A DNA stretch of 64,000 nucleotides from Vibrio rotiferianus CAIM 577 = LMG 21460 (lineage in GTDB: Bacteria > Pseudomonadota > Gammaproteobacteria > Enterobacterales > Vibrionaceae): contig NZ_APHW01000108.1 in NCBI RefSeq assembly GCF_002741985.1, positions 248,001 through 312,000 on the forward strand, read 5' to 3'. A program made the position numbers and the translations under genes. Positions 26,421-35,329 of the stretch are shown here, in pieces (position 1 is the stretch's first letter; every line of letters starts with the position of its first letter). The notes under the pieces were generated by a model. That model was given only the letters and a program-made list of their open reading frames with translations. It was not told where the DNA came from and searched no databases.

Positions 26421-27305
26421 TCATAACTGGGGTTCTTTGTACTGCTTCTGAAATTGGCTTGGCGTCATATCTGTCTGATTTTTAAAGTATCGAACAAAAT
26501 TACTCGCATCTTCAAAACCAAAGTCAAAAGCTAACTGTTGGCTGGTAACATTACTGACAACCAAGCGTCGCTTTATCTCAATCGTGACAAACGCATCAAT
26601 CATCTGTTTCGCGGTTAAGTTTGTCGCCAACTTACAAATCACATTTAGTGTTTTGTAGGTTGACCCTATCTGCCCCGCGTACCAGTTCGCATCACGAATT
26701 CGCTCATAATTGGCTTGGAGTAAATCAAAGAAACGAGCCAGCTTGTAGCTCTGCTCTTTGGTTAACTTGTCATGGCGCTCTTCAGGACGCAGACGATGCA
26801 GCATCAACGCAAAAGATGAGAACAAATACATAACAATCAATGGATCGGAACGCTTGTTTTCCATCTCTTTAATCACTTCGCCAATGAGCAGTTTTGCACT
26901 TAAACGCGTCTCGTCATCTAAGTTCAATACCGGAGAATGAGTCTGATTTAAGTGTGTTGGTGTGTAGCTGGGTAGGCGCATGTTTGCATGCACTTGGTCG
27001 AGAAACGCTTGAGTGAATAGAATCACTTTACCGGAAGGCTTTTGCGATAAGTCGAAAGCTTGCACTTGCTCACGACGAACAAAGATAATGCTACCTGACT
27101 CAAACGGATACTGTTTAAAGTCCACCATGTGCACACCACTGCCTTGTTCAATATAAACCATCATAAAGAAAGTAATGCGGTGTGGCTTCTGGGGTGAATG
27201 ACTTCTGTACTCTTGTCCATGTAAGCTTTTTAGATCGAAGACTTCAATCTCCGCTTGATTAGATTTGTTATGGTCAAAGCCTACCGTTGGTATTGGTATT
27301 TGCAT
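26421..27305 (-). CDS. AraC family transcriptional regulator
   Basis: A 294-residue regulator. Residues 1-180 form a cupin-type sensing domain (MVYIEQGSGVHMVDF, FESGSIIFVRREQ). The C-terminal part is the AraC DNA-binding domain, where LAFDFGFEDASNFVRYFKNQ forms the second helix-turn-helix. It stands just downstream of the SnoaL-like gene on the same strand; its target is likely nearby but not visible. The effector is unknown. Confidence 0.85.
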   Translation of the reverse strand: MQIPIPTVGFDHNKSNQAEIEVFDLKSLHGQEYRSHSPQKPHRITFFMMVYIEQGSGVHMVDFKQYPFESGSIIFVRREQVQAFDLSQKPSGKVILFTQAFLDQVHANMRLPSYTPTHLNQTHSPVLNLDDETRLSAKLLIGEVIKEMENKRSDPLIVMYLFSSFALMLHRLRPEERHDKLTKEQSYKLARFFDLLQANYERIRDANWYAGQIGSTYKTLNVICKLATNLTAKQMIDAFVTIEIKRRLVVSNVTSQQLAFDFGFEDASNFVRYFKNQTDMTPSQFQKQYKEPQL

Positions 27306-27474
27306 TCACCCTCCACTCGTTACTACTTGTATTTTGGCTAATTTAAATCGGATTGTGCCACCAAACTTTACCACATCACATTACCTAGGTAGCGACTAAG
27401 GTGGTGAATATTTGTCTATTCCCCAACTCCAAAAGCAACAAAGACAAGCCGAAGCCTGCCTTTGTTTATTGCTA

Positions 27475-28788
27475 TTAAGAAACCTGTTTACCCTCGACGG
27501 GTTTTGCGTGGCTCGCGCTTTGCTCTGTGGCAACCATATCATCAAACTCTGAGACTTTTGCCAAGAACGCGGGCTTGTCTTTACTTGGAATCGAACTTGC
27601 CAATGGAAGATCTGCTTTCATCGCATCAACCGCGCGGTTGCGCACCAGTACTTCGAAGTGCAAGTGTGGTCCTGTTAGACGTCCTGTCGCACCTGAAAGC
27701 GCAATCTTCTGCCCACGCTTAACATGCTCACCCTTCTTTACTAAAAAGCGGCTCAGGTGCAAGTAACGAGTTTTATAGACACTGTTGTGCTCAACCACTA
27801 GATACTTGCCCGCGTATGGATGGTTACGAACCGCGACCACTTTTCCATCACCGGTTGAATATACAGGAGCACCAACTGGCGTCGCGAAGTCAGTACCATT
27901 GTGAGGAGAAATTCGCCCCGTCACTGGGTGTTTTCGGTAAGGGTTAAATGGTGAAGTGATACGACGGTATTGCTTATCAATTGGGTAGCGGTTAAACGCT
28001 TGTTCTAGACTGTTCCCATCACGATCATAGAAGCGGCCATCTTGAGCCAAAAACGCTTCTACGTCTTTACCATGCATTTTAATTGCAATGCCCTGCACTT
28101 CCGTGTTGCCCGTCAAATGATCATCAACATACTGACGAAGTACCAACACGTGAAAACTGTCTCCAGCACGAAGCTCACGGGTAAAATTCACTTTGTCGCG
28201 CAATACACGTGTGATGTTGGCAATCTGGGTGGTGGTTAGTCCTTGTTGATGAGCAGAAGAAGAGAAGCTAACGTTAATCGTGCCTGAGTACATTTCCTCG
28301 CGCCATTCACCAGGTTCTTCAACAAAGTCATAGGCAAACGAGCTATCGTCGTTTCGTGTGTAGACAGCGCGTTCAACGAGGCTCTCGTGAAAAATAACTT
28401 GTTTTAAAGTCTTGGAGTCTCTATCAACCATAAGCTCAAGATGATCTCCCGGCTTAATGGTATCGAGCTTAAGTGAAGTTATATCAGCTTTAAGCAGTTT
28501 TTGCGTGGTTTCGTAAGGAACACCCCATGAAGAAAAAATGGTACTGAGTGTATCCCCTACTTTGACGAAGTAGTGAATGCGGGCGATGTTGTCATACTTT
28601 TCTGTAGCAAGCTGGTTTTTTGGTGTTACTTCATCAACTTCGACACCATCTGTTTTTTTAATCTGAGCATAAGGCGTCACCTTAATGATAATTTCTTCTG
28701 GTTTCGTTTCTGCTTGGTAGGTGAGGTAAGCTGCGAGAGAGAATGCAGTAGCTGCAACAGCAATAAGTGAATAGCGAACAAAATTCAT
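27475..28788 (-). CDS. M23 family peptidoglycan endopeptidase (ShyB/ShyC-like)
   Basis: A 437-residue membrane-anchored murein hydrolase. After one N-terminal helix come a LysM/OapA-like segment (HYFVKVGDTLSTIFSSWG), a Csd3-type middle region, and a LytM/M23 domain with the zinc ligands HNGTDFATP and HLHFE. It should cut cross-links in peptidoglycan to allow wall growth. I prefer the ATG at 28788, since the palindromic promoter element lies too close to the alternative start at 28812. In V. cholerae one paralogue (ShyB) is induced by zinc shortage through Zur, and the upstream palindrome here would fit that; the assignment to ShyB is an inference. Confidence 0.85.
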   Translation of the reverse strand: MNFVRYSLIAVAATAFSLAAYLTYQAETKPEEIIIKVTPYAQIKKTDGVEVDEVTPKNQLATEKYDNIARIHYFVKVGDTLSTIFSSWGVPYETTQKLLKADITSLKLDTIKPGDHLELMVDRDSKTLKQVIFHESLVERAVYTRNDDSSFAYDFVEEPGEWREEMYSGTINVSFSSSAHQQGLTTTQIANITRVLRDKVNFTRELRAGDSFHVLVLRQYVDDHLTGNTEVQGIAIKMHGKDVEAFLAQDGRFYDRDGNSLEQAFNRYPIDKQYRRITSPFNPYRKHPVTGRISPHNGTDFATPVGAPVYSTGDGKVVAVRNHPYAGKYLVVEHNSVYKTRYLHLSRFLVKKGEHVKRGQKIALSGATGRLTGPHLHFEVLVRNRAVDAMKADLPLASSIPSKDKPAFLAKVSEFDDMVATEQSASHAKPVEGKQVS

Positions 28789-28811
28789 GAGACTTGAGAT
28801 AATCGGGAACA

Positions 28812-28850
28812 TCAATTGTTATGTTATAACATTTTATTTGTAACAATTGA
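28812..28850. promoter_or_regulatory. nested palindromes upstream of the M23 endopeptidase gene (candidate Zur operator)
   Basis: A perfect palindrome ATGTTATAACAT (28821-28832) resembles the centre of gammaproteobacterial Zur boxes. Around it, TCAATTGTTA (28812-28821) and TAACAATTGA (28841-28850) form a second perfect inverted repeat. Confidence 0.5.
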
Positions 28851-28953
28851 AAGCCCCCTCTTCCTTAGTGAGTAAACCATGTAACAAGAAGTTAGAGTCA
28901 GCACCTGACAAAAACTAAGCACACACAAGCGGCGAAGTGCAGAACACCCGTAC

Positions 28954-28981
28954 TTCTGTTCTGTTCTGTTCTGTTCTGTTC
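28954..28981 (+). repeat. five-base tandem repeat (TTCTG)5
   Basis: Five complete TTCTG units plus TTC stand in the divergent region between the M23 gene and the RclC-like gene, about 110 bases before the latter's start. Unit-number change could alter promoter spacing. Confidence 0.85.
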
Positions 28982-29089
28982 AATAGTTTAAATACAGCTG
29001 TTTAAAAAAAATAATATCTTGATTATTTTTTGAAATTTTATTTTATACAACAAGGTCTCCTCCATGTAACTTATTAATGGAGCACATTT

Positions 29090-29527
29090 ATGCAAAAAAA
29101 CATGACTGCTGTTAGCGAACGAAATATTGGCTATAGTCTTGGGGTTCTTGGGGTAGCATTGGTATTAGCTTGGATCGGTATATACAAGTTTACTCCGACT
29201 GAAGCAGACCTCATTAAACCATTAGTAGAGAATCATCCTGCCATGGGGTGGTTGTACTCCGTTATATCCGTGCAAGCCGTATCAAACCTTATTGGCGCAG
29301 TGGAAATTATTGTTGCTATTGGATTGGTAGTAGGTTTAAAAAATCGAAAGGTCGGCTTCTTTTCAGGTGTTTTTGCTACCGTAATTTTTCTATCTACACT
29401 TAGCTTCCTGATCACAACACCAAATACTTGGAAAGTGTCTGATGGAATTTTAATAACGAACTTCTTCTTAGTAAAAGATATATTATTTCTGGCAATCTCA
29501 ATTAGTGTAATTGAAAAGAACAGATAA
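29090..29527 (+). CDS. DUF417 (YkgB/RclC family) membrane protein
   Basis: A 145-residue protein with four hydrophobic segments and the family-typical WIGIYKFTPTEADLIKPLVENHP stretch after the first helix. In E. coli RclC (YkgB) belongs to the reactive-chlorine resistance operon; no rclA or rclR homologue is seen here, so the role is only suggested. GGAG stands eight bases before the ATG. A pentanucleotide repeat tract lies in its upstream region. Confidence 0.82.
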   Translation: MQKNMTAVSERNIGYSLGVLGVALVLAWIGIYKFTPTEADLIKPLVENHPAMGWLYSVISVQAVSNLIGAVEIIVAIGLVVGLKNRKVGFFSGVFATVIFLSTLSFLITTPNTWKVSDGILITNFFLVKDILFLAISISVIEKNR

Positions 29528-29566
29528 TATTGGCTCGTGATAAATAGAGGAATCATGGTAATTCCT

Positions 29567-30037
29567 CTATTTATTAAGATCCTTTTCCATTAAAAAGTTA
29601 GTCAGCGTTTGCCCTCTGATATCTACCGACTGCTGCTTAGCTACAATGAATCCGTGACGTTCAAAAAACGGTTTTGCGGTTAAGCTGACATTAGCGTATA
29701 AGCGATGGTTGAAGTTTCGCGCACCCTCTGCGATTAACTGCTGCATCAACGCTGTGCCAACTCCCTTCCCTTGATGTTGCCAGTGACAAAAGAAGTGATC
29801 GACATATCCATCTGGTTGTAAATCTGCATACCCAACAACTTGTCCATCAAGTAGCACGATAAATGGATTTAATAACGCTATTTTCTTGTTCCAGTCGTCA
29901 GCTACATAGATGTTTGGTGCCCAAGCGCTTACCTGTGCGTCCGTATAATCGTTTATACATATTTTTCTGACCGTATAGTAGAAAAGCGTTCTCAATGTTT
30001 CTTCATCACCACTTTCAAAGCGTCTAATTTCTAACAT
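29567..30037 (-). CDS. GNAT family N-acetyltransferase
   Basis: A 156-residue acetyltransferase; the acetyl-CoA loop is HQGKGVGTALMQQL, followed by the family NVSLTAKPFFERHGF segment. The very strong AAGGAGG before the ATG at 30037 fixes the start; the 13 upstream codons are not coding. The acceptor is unknown. It is convergent with the RclC-like gene, with about 40 bases between the stops. Confidence 0.85.
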   Translation of the reverse strand: MLEIRRFESGDEETLRTLFYYTVRKICINDYTDAQVSAWAPNIYVADDWNKKIALLNPFIVLLDGQVVGYADLQPDGYVDHFFCHWQHQGKGVGTALMQQLIAEGARNFNHRLYANVSLTAKPFFERHGFIVAKQQSVDIRGQTLTNFLMEKDLNK

Positions 30038-30122
30038 CCTGCCTCCTTTGCTACTTTTACGTTGCCACAATCTCAACTCTATCGCTCACGCTTTCGGCCA
30101 AAAATTTGATATTAGCCGTCAT

Positions 30123-30524
30123 CTAAGGTTTGGGGCGAACGAACTTGGCCGTTGCAGATACTCGAGTTTCATCACCGACTTCTAAGCTTGCAACCAAATG
30201 GAAAATGCCTCTTGTTTCTTTCACGATGCTTGCAGTGACACGTAGCTTTTCACTGATCTCAATGGGTGCATGAAAGCGCATTTCTAATTGAGCGGTCAAC
30301 GCCTTCACTCCATTTGCTAGCAAACAATGAGTCATTGCACCATCCACCAAGCATGTTGCAATGCCGCCATGCAGTAAACCGCTATAACCTTGGTGATGTT
30401 CGTTTACTATAAATGATGCGACTACGCTGCTTTTATCTTGAGTTTGGTATTCCACCCCTAATGAGTAAGGGTTCCCTTTGGAACATACTGCGCAATAGTG
30501 ATGGGAGGTTAATGTTTCACACAT
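30123..30524 (-). CDS. PaaI-type hotdog thioesterase
   Basis: A 133-residue protein with the hotdog fold of acyl-CoA thioesterases: the helix motif GYSGLLHGGIATCLVDGAMTH is typical of PaaI relatives, with Gly-His-Gly-Gly around the active site. It probably hydrolyses an acyl- or aryl-CoA. AAGGA precedes the ATG at 30524; an upstream frame adds 30 residues with no fold support. Two early cysteines (CAVCSKG) are a feature of a subgroup. Confidence 0.82.
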   Translation of the reverse strand: MCETLTSHHYCAVCSKGNPYSLGVEYQTQDKSSVVASFIVNEHHQGYSGLLHGGIATCLVDGAMTHCLLANGVKALTAQLEMRFHAPIEISEKLRVTASIVKETRGIFHLVASLEVGDETRVSATAKFVRPKP

Positions 30525-30650
30525 AAGATCGTCCTTAAAAGTTATTAGCATATGCCAATTACCCTTCAGTGAGCGCTCTGTAAACATTGTTTCCAATTGA
30601 CACTGTTCTTGCACGTCAAATAAATCACGCCCCTATAAAAATACATTATC

Positions 30651-30674
30651 AAAATTATAATCAACGATAATTTT
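30651..30674. promoter_or_regulatory. inverted repeat in the gloA promoter region
   Basis: Arms AAAATTAT and ATAATTTT with eight bases between them lie about 105 bases before gloA. A NemR-type or other operator is possible, but no known consensus is matched. Confidence 0.3.
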
Positions 30675-30778
30675 ACGTTTCATTACGTTCATTTTATCTT
30701 TAGCTTCAACAAGGTTGCTTGTTGAGATGACTCTGTCACTCCAACGATAGCTAACAAGCCGAGATAAGAAGGTTAACT

Positions 30779-31165
30779 ATGAAATTTCTTCACACTATGA
30801 TCCGCGTGGCTGACTTAGATAAGTCCATCGAGTTTTACACCAAAGTTCTTGGTATGAGCGAGCTTGATCGCTTCGAAAACACAGAATATCGCTACACGCT
30901 TGTGTTTGTTGGTAACGCCGACCAACCAGGCAGCGCGACGATTGAATTGACTTACAACTGGGACACAGACAGCTATGACCTAGGTAACGCGTTCGGTCAC
31001 ATGGCATTAGGTTGTGAAGATATTTACGCTGCATGCGACAAAATCAAAGTACTTGGTGGCAACGTCACTCGTGAACCAGGTCCAATGAAAGGCGGTGAAA
31101 CTCACATCGCATTCATTAAAGACCCTGACGGTTACCAAATCGAATTGATTCAAACAAGCAAATAA
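30779..31165 (+). CDS. gloA: lactoylglutathione lyase (glyoxalase I)
   Basis: GloA joins the hemithioacetal of methylglyoxal and glutathione into S-lactoylglutathione. The 128-residue protein keeps all four metal ligands of bacterial nickel-type GloA at the expected places: His5, Glu56, His74 and Glu122. It is followed after 11 bases by nemA, so both are one operon for detoxifying reactive electrophiles, as with the E. coli nemRA-gloA set, but no nemR gene stands next to it here. Confidence 0.93.
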   Translation: MKFLHTMIRVADLDKSIEFYTKVLGMSELDRFENTEYRYTLVFVGNADQPGSATIELTYNWDTDSYDLGNAFGHMALGCEDIYAACDKIKVLGGNVTREPGPMKGGETHIAFIKDPDGYQIELIQTSK

Positions 31166-31176
31166 CGAGGTTAGTC

Positions 31177-32277
31177 ATGAAAGATACATTGTTTCAACCT
31201 GTACAACTTGGTTCTCTAACCCTTCAGAACCGTATCGTTATGCCACCAATGACTCGCTCTCGTGCAAGCCAACCTGGTAATGTCGCAAACGACATGATGG
31301 CTGAGTACTACGCACAGCGCGCATCTGCGGGTTTGATTGTTGCAGAAGGCACACAGATTTCACCTATGGGTCAAGGCTATGCTTGGACACCGGGTATTTA
31401 CAGCCAAGAACAAATCACAGGCTGGAAAAAAGTCACTGACGCTGTACACGCAAAAGGTGGTGCGATCTTCGCTCAGCTTTGGCACGTAGGCCGTGTAACT
31501 CACCCTGACAACATCGGTGGCGAACAACCAATTTCTTCTTCTGCACTAAAAGCAGAAAACGTGAAAGTATTTATTGATAACGGCACAGATGAGCCTGGTT
31601 TCGTTGACGTGGTAGAACCACGTGAGATGACTAAAGAAGACATCAAAGTGGTTATCGAAGAGTACCGTCAAGCGGCATTGAATGCGATTGAAGCGGGCTT
31701 TGATGGCATCGAGCTGCACGCAGCAAACGGCTACCTTGTAAACCAGTTCATCGATTCTGAAGCAAACAACCGTACAGATGAATACGGTGGTTCAGTTGAA
31801 AACCGTCTGCGTTTCTTGGGTGAAGTGGTTGAAGCCATGACTCAAGCGATTGGTGCTGATCGCGTTGGTGTTCGTCTGGCTCCGTTTACATCACTAAACG
31901 GTACTGTAGATAATACACCGGTAGAAACGTACACAGCTGCTGCGGTACTGCTTAATAAGCTAAACGTCGTTTACATGCACATTGCGGAAGTCGACTGGGA
32001 TGACGCGCCAGATACCCCTGCTGAGTTCAAAACAGCCGTGCGTGAAGCATACAAGGGCACCATCATTTACGCTGGTCGCTACAACACAGAGAAAGCTGCT
32101 CAAGCGCTAGAAAGTGGTTTGGCAGATATGGTTGGCTTTGGTCGCCCGTTCATCGCGAACCCTGACCTACCGAACCGTATCAAGAACGATTACCCGCTAG
32201 CAGCTCACGATCCTGCGACGCTGTTTGGTGGTAACGAAAAAGGTCTGTTGGATTATCCAACTTACCAAGCAAACTAA
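31177..32277 (+). CDS. nemA: N-ethylmaleimide reductase, old yellow enzyme family
   Basis: A 366-residue FMN-dependent TIM-barrel oxidoreductase. The N-terminus (PVQLGSLTLQNRIVMPPMTRSRA) binds FMN, FDGIELHAANGYLVNQF carries the substrate-binding His-Asn pair, and SEANNRTDEYGGSVENRLRF is a strong family signature. It reduces activated alkenes, quinones and nitro compounds with NADPH. It is the second gene of the gloA-nemA operon, closed by a strong terminator. Confidence 0.92.
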   Translation: MKDTLFQPVQLGSLTLQNRIVMPPMTRSRASQPGNVANDMMAEYYAQRASAGLIVAEGTQISPMGQGYAWTPGIYSQEQITGWKKVTDAVHAKGGAIFAQLWHVGRVTHPDNIGGEQPISSSALKAENVKVFIDNGTDEPGFVDVVEPREMTKEDIKVVIEEYRQAALNAIEAGFDGIELHAANGYLVNQFIDSEANNRTDEYGGSVENRLRFLGEVVEAMTQAIGADRVGVRLAPFTSLNGTVDNTPVETYTAAAVLLNKLNVVYMHIAEVDWDDAPDTPAEFKTAVREAYKGTIIYAGRYNTEKAAQALESGLADMVGFGRPFIANPDLPNRIKNDYPLAAHDPATLFGGNEKGLLDYPTYQAN

Positions 32278-32334
32278 GTCGGTGGGCTGGCTTAGTTCAG
32301 CCTACTTATTTGAATAGGCAAGTTGAATAGACAA

Positions 32335-32372
32335 AAACCCCGCAGATGCGCTTGAGTACATCTGCGGGGTTT
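32335..32372 (+). terminator. strong terminator of gloA-nemA
   Basis: Fourteen-base arms beginning AAACCCCGCAGATG and their exact complement enclose a ten-base loop. Confidence 0.9.
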
Positions 32373-32425
32373 GTGTTTTAGCGCTCAGAGCTTACTGACA
32401 TTATTGTTCGCTGTTGAAAAGAGTA

Positions 32426-32701
32426 CTAACGACGCTGACAAGAAGTGCAACCACGACAAGCTGAGCGTGTAGTTTTATCCAGTAAACTGCGTTGCACCTT
32501 GCAGTATGCGTTCTTTAATGCACGGCGAGCCGCAAACCAATCTTCAGGCTTAGTCAGAATCAAATAGCCATTGAAGCGTTTCACTAACTCCACTCTGTGT
32601 TTATCAATAAAGCGGCTATCAAAACCAATATCGAAGTAATCCAATGCTTCTTCGATACAAGTAAAGCTGGCAATCTTGGCTTGAATATCGTTTTGGCTCA
32701 T
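32426..32701 (-). CDS. NifW-like small protein
   Basis: A 91-residue protein matching the NifW (nitrogenase-stabilising) family over its first 75 residues: FTCIEEALDYFDIGFD and NGYLILTKPEDWFAARRALKNAY. It ends in a cysteine-rich CRGCTSCQRR that could bind a metal. No nif genes are seen, and Vibrio mostly lacks nitrogenase, so it probably has another role. It is a single gene, convergent with gloA-nemA. Confidence 0.75.
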   Translation of the reverse strand: MSQNDIQAKIASFTCIEEALDYFDIGFDSRFIDKHRVELVKRFNGYLILTKPEDWFAARRALKNAYCKVQRSLLDKTTRSACRGCTSCQRR

Positions 32702-32954
32702 AGCCTCGTTTCTGAGTTCATTAACCTAGCTGCGAGTATAAGAACTTCCGTTCAACTGATCTTTGATTTACATCCGTAGCACGTCACTTTGCCAGAAACA
32801 GAGAGCATTCTGTTTTCAAAATGAAAATCAATATAAGAAGTCTCCCTGCAAAACTGTTCTCATCTTTATAGCCGCCACTAACACTCTGATTTTCAACGAC
32901 CAAATTTTGGTGCGCATTTTGCGTTAGGTATGTCGTTGACTAGGGAGAAAGGCA

Positions 32955-34802
32955 ATGACATACAGAGCAGAGATTGATGGATTAAGAGCGATTGCCGTCC
33001 TATTGGTGATTTTTTTCCACGCAGACATTGAAGCGTTTGCTGGTGGCTTTATCGGCGTAGACGTGTTCTTCGTGATCAGTGGCTACCTAATTACCACTAT
33101 TGTGATAAACGATTTAGATAAGAACCAATTCAGCCTTTCCGATTTCTACGAGCGCCGTATTCGTAGGATCTTGCCCTTACTACTGCTGGTTATTGCAGTA
33201 TGTTACCTGCTCTCTTGGTGGTTGTTCCTTCCCCACGCACACAAAGAGGTGGGCGAGTTTTCTGTGTCTTCCATTCTGTCCGCTTCTAATGTGTTGCTGT
33301 ACCTCAAAGGCCACAATTATTTTGGGCTGGAAGAGCAAGCCAACCCACTCTTTCATACTTGGAGCTTAGGTGTCGAAGAGCAATATTACATTGTGATCCC
33401 TCTTTTGCTTATGTTGCTGGCACGTGGAAAGCTCATGTCTTATCTCACCTTCTTCATCGCAGTATTTGCACTAAGTTTGATGACTATTTGGTACGCCAGT
33501 GGTGATCCTGATTTCGCCTTTTACATGATTTTCTCCCGAGCTTGGGAGTTGGCAGCAGGCTCTCTGATTGCCCTAGTGATGCGTAAAACCGTCATCAAGC
33601 CCAACAACACACTTGCCATGATTGGTTTAACACTGGTGCTTGCCTCCGCCTTGTTGTTCGATAAATCAAAAGATGGCGCCGGGCTAATGCTGTTAATCCC
33701 TGTGATTGGTACCGCGCTTATCATCTTGTTCTCATCCAAAGACAACACGCTGGGTAAAGCTCTAGGTCTCAAATCGGTGGTTTTTGTTGGGTTGATCAGC
33801 TACAGCCTTTACTTGTGGCACATTCCGTTGCTGGTTTTTTATCGATATGTACTGACTGCCGGACAAGAGTTCAGTCTCGCGTTTTATCTAGTGGCTCTAT
33901 TTGCTTTTTCTTACCTAACTTGGCGCTTTGTTGAAAAGCCTTTCCGTAGCCGCAAGAAAATCGGCATGAGCACACTTACTGCCTCACTTGTATTCATTAC
34001 CCTGCCACTGCTTGCTTTTGGTGTCGTCGGCCATAAAAACGGAGGCTTTCCCGACCGTAGCGCGTTTTTCGAAGCCATGCGCGTGAACAACGGCTACGGC
34101 ATCGCATGTAACGGTAATACCGGCATCAATGACACCTGCTCCTCATCTTCCCAGCCTACTGTCGCTGTATTGGGTAACAGCCACAGCATGGTCTTTGTAC
34201 AGCAACTCGCGAATGACACACCAACAGGGGTTGTTCAACTTACGCAAGACTCTTGCGCGGTTGGCTATGTCGATAAGGTTTCAGGTGCAAACCATTTGTC
34301 TTGCAGCAATTTCTTCACTGATGCAATAGAAACCATTTTGAATACCCCTTCTATCCGTCTCGTGGTGATTTCTTCTAACTTCAATAAAGAGCTATCCAAA
34401 CAAGACTACCAAGCTTCGCTCACTCGCCTTTTGAACGAGTTAGAAGGCCGAGAGGTTCTGGTCTTTGGTCCAACACCTTCCGCACCACATGCCATTGGTG
34501 AATGTTTGTGGAAAGCGCGACTGTTTGGAGACAACACTGGTAATGAATGTGACTTCACGCCAAGGCAATCACACCCACATCGCGTGGCTACGTTGGCTCA
34601 CTATTTTGAACAATTTGAACATGTGGAGTTTGTCGACCTTACCAGTTACATCTGTCAGCAAGGCAAATGTGCAATGAAGGTAGGCGATAACAACGCCATG
34701 TACACCGATGCGAACCACCTATCCTACAAAGGCGCAGAGATCGTATTAGGCAGCTACCAGAAAGAAGTAATGAGCAATCAACAGTTAACTGCTCAGCATT
34801 AA
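32955..34802 (+). CDS. OafA/YrhL-type acyltransferase with C-terminal SGNH domain
   Basis: A 615-residue inner-membrane enzyme. Residues 1-350 are the acyltransferase-3 domain: YRAEIDGLRAIAVLLVIFFHAD carries the catalytic His, and FHTWSLGVEEQYY is the second conserved motif. From about residue 395 a periplasmic SGNH-like esterase/transferase domain follows (VAVLGNSHSMVF; late DANHLSYKG with the catalytic Asp and His). Such two-domain proteins O-acetylate lipopolysaccharide O-antigen or other envelope sugars. GGAGAAAGG precedes the ATG. Confidence 0.88.
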   Translation: MTYRAEIDGLRAIAVLLVIFFHADIEAFAGGFIGVDVFFVISGYLITTIVINDLDKNQFSLSDFYERRIRRILPLLLLVIAVCYLLSWWLFLPHAHKEVGEFSVSSILSASNVLLYLKGHNYFGLEEQANPLFHTWSLGVEEQYYIVIPLLLMLLARGKLMSYLTFFIAVFALSLMTIWYASGDPDFAFYMIFSRAWELAAGSLIALVMRKTVIKPNNTLAMIGLTLVLASALLFDKSKDGAGLMLLIPVIGTALIILFSSKDNTLGKALGLKSVVFVGLISYSLYLWHIPLLVFYRYVLTAGQEFSLAFYLVALFAFSYLTWRFVEKPFRSRKKIGMSTLTASLVFITLPLLAFGVVGHKNGGFPDRSAFFEAMRVNNGYGIACNGNTGINDTCSSSSQPTVAVLGNSHSMVFVQQLANDTPTGVVQLTQDSCAVGYVDKVSGANHLSCSNFFTDAIETILNTPSIRLVVISSNFNKELSKQDYQASLTRLLNELEGREVLVFGPTPSAPHAIGECLWKARLFGDNTGNECDFTPRQSHPHRVATLAHYFEQFEHVEFVDLTSYICQQGKCAMKVGDNNAMYTDANHLSYKGAEIVLGSYQKEVMSNQQLTAQH

Positions 34803-34828
34803 CCCAATGGAAAAAGAGAGAAAGAAAA

Positions 34829-34854
34829 ACTCGGCGCTACTCTAGGCGCTGAGT
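34829..34854. terminator. hairpin between the acyltransferase and RES toxin genes
   Basis: Arms ACTCGGCGC and GCGCTGAGT (one G-T pair) with a seven- to eight-base loop precede a run of six T on the plus strand. Confidence 0.75.
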
Positions 34855-34857
34855 TTT

Positions 34858-35328
34858 TTATTTAAAGATTCTTGGGTCGAAAGCAAAATCAAGCTTCTCT
34901 GCTTTCTTCAAGATGTCTTTCATCTTGGGATGGTTTGGATTGACGACGTAGTTGTTGTCACGAGGAGAAATTGTCGAAGGCACTTGCAGTGCAGCAAACT
35001 CAGGGTGTGGAGCGTTGAGAAACTGGTCACCGATGTATTGTGTGGATTCATTAGCAGGAATGGAGCGCCAAGTGACCGGCAGATCTTCCTCATCCAGTGC
35101 GGCAATTAAGTATTCCGGCATCTCAATACGATATAAATCGTAAAGCTTGGTGATCGCAGGATCGTTGTTTACATGGACGAACACTTCTAACGAACAAAGA
35201 GATTCGGATTGAGAAAAGTACAGTGCTTCGGTTCCTTTAGAGTTCCATCGCCCGCCGTATAGCTTGGCACCGATTGGGCTAAATGGAGACTCAGAGAACT
35301 TCTTTTGAGTCAGTCGATAGAGCTTCAT
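34858..35328 (-). CDS. RES domain toxin of a type II toxin-antitoxin system
   Basis: A 156-residue RES-domain protein. The fold's conserved Arg, Glu and Ser positions are suggested by GGRWNSKGTEALYFS and CSLEVFVHV. RES toxins degrade NAD+ in the cytoplasm and are neutralised by the partner antitoxin. The antitoxin gene ends one base before this start, so they are co-transcribed. Confidence 0.87.
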   Translation of the reverse strand: MKLYRLTQKKFSESPFSPIGAKLYGGRWNSKGTEALYFSQSESLCSLEVFVHVNNDPAITKLYDLYRIEMPEYLIAALDEEDLPVTWRSIPANESTQYIGDQFLNAPHPEFAALQVPSTISPRDNNYVVNPNHPKMKDILKKAEKLDFAFDPRIFK

Positions 35329-35329
35329 A

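Noticed and set aside
27462-27766. Two plus-strand frames inside the M23 gene
   Set aside because: They are opposite-strand shadows of a well-supported gene; no ribosome binding site or family match.
28954-28981. Tandem repeat taken as a CRISPR array
   Set aside because: The units are five bases without spacers; it is a microsatellite.
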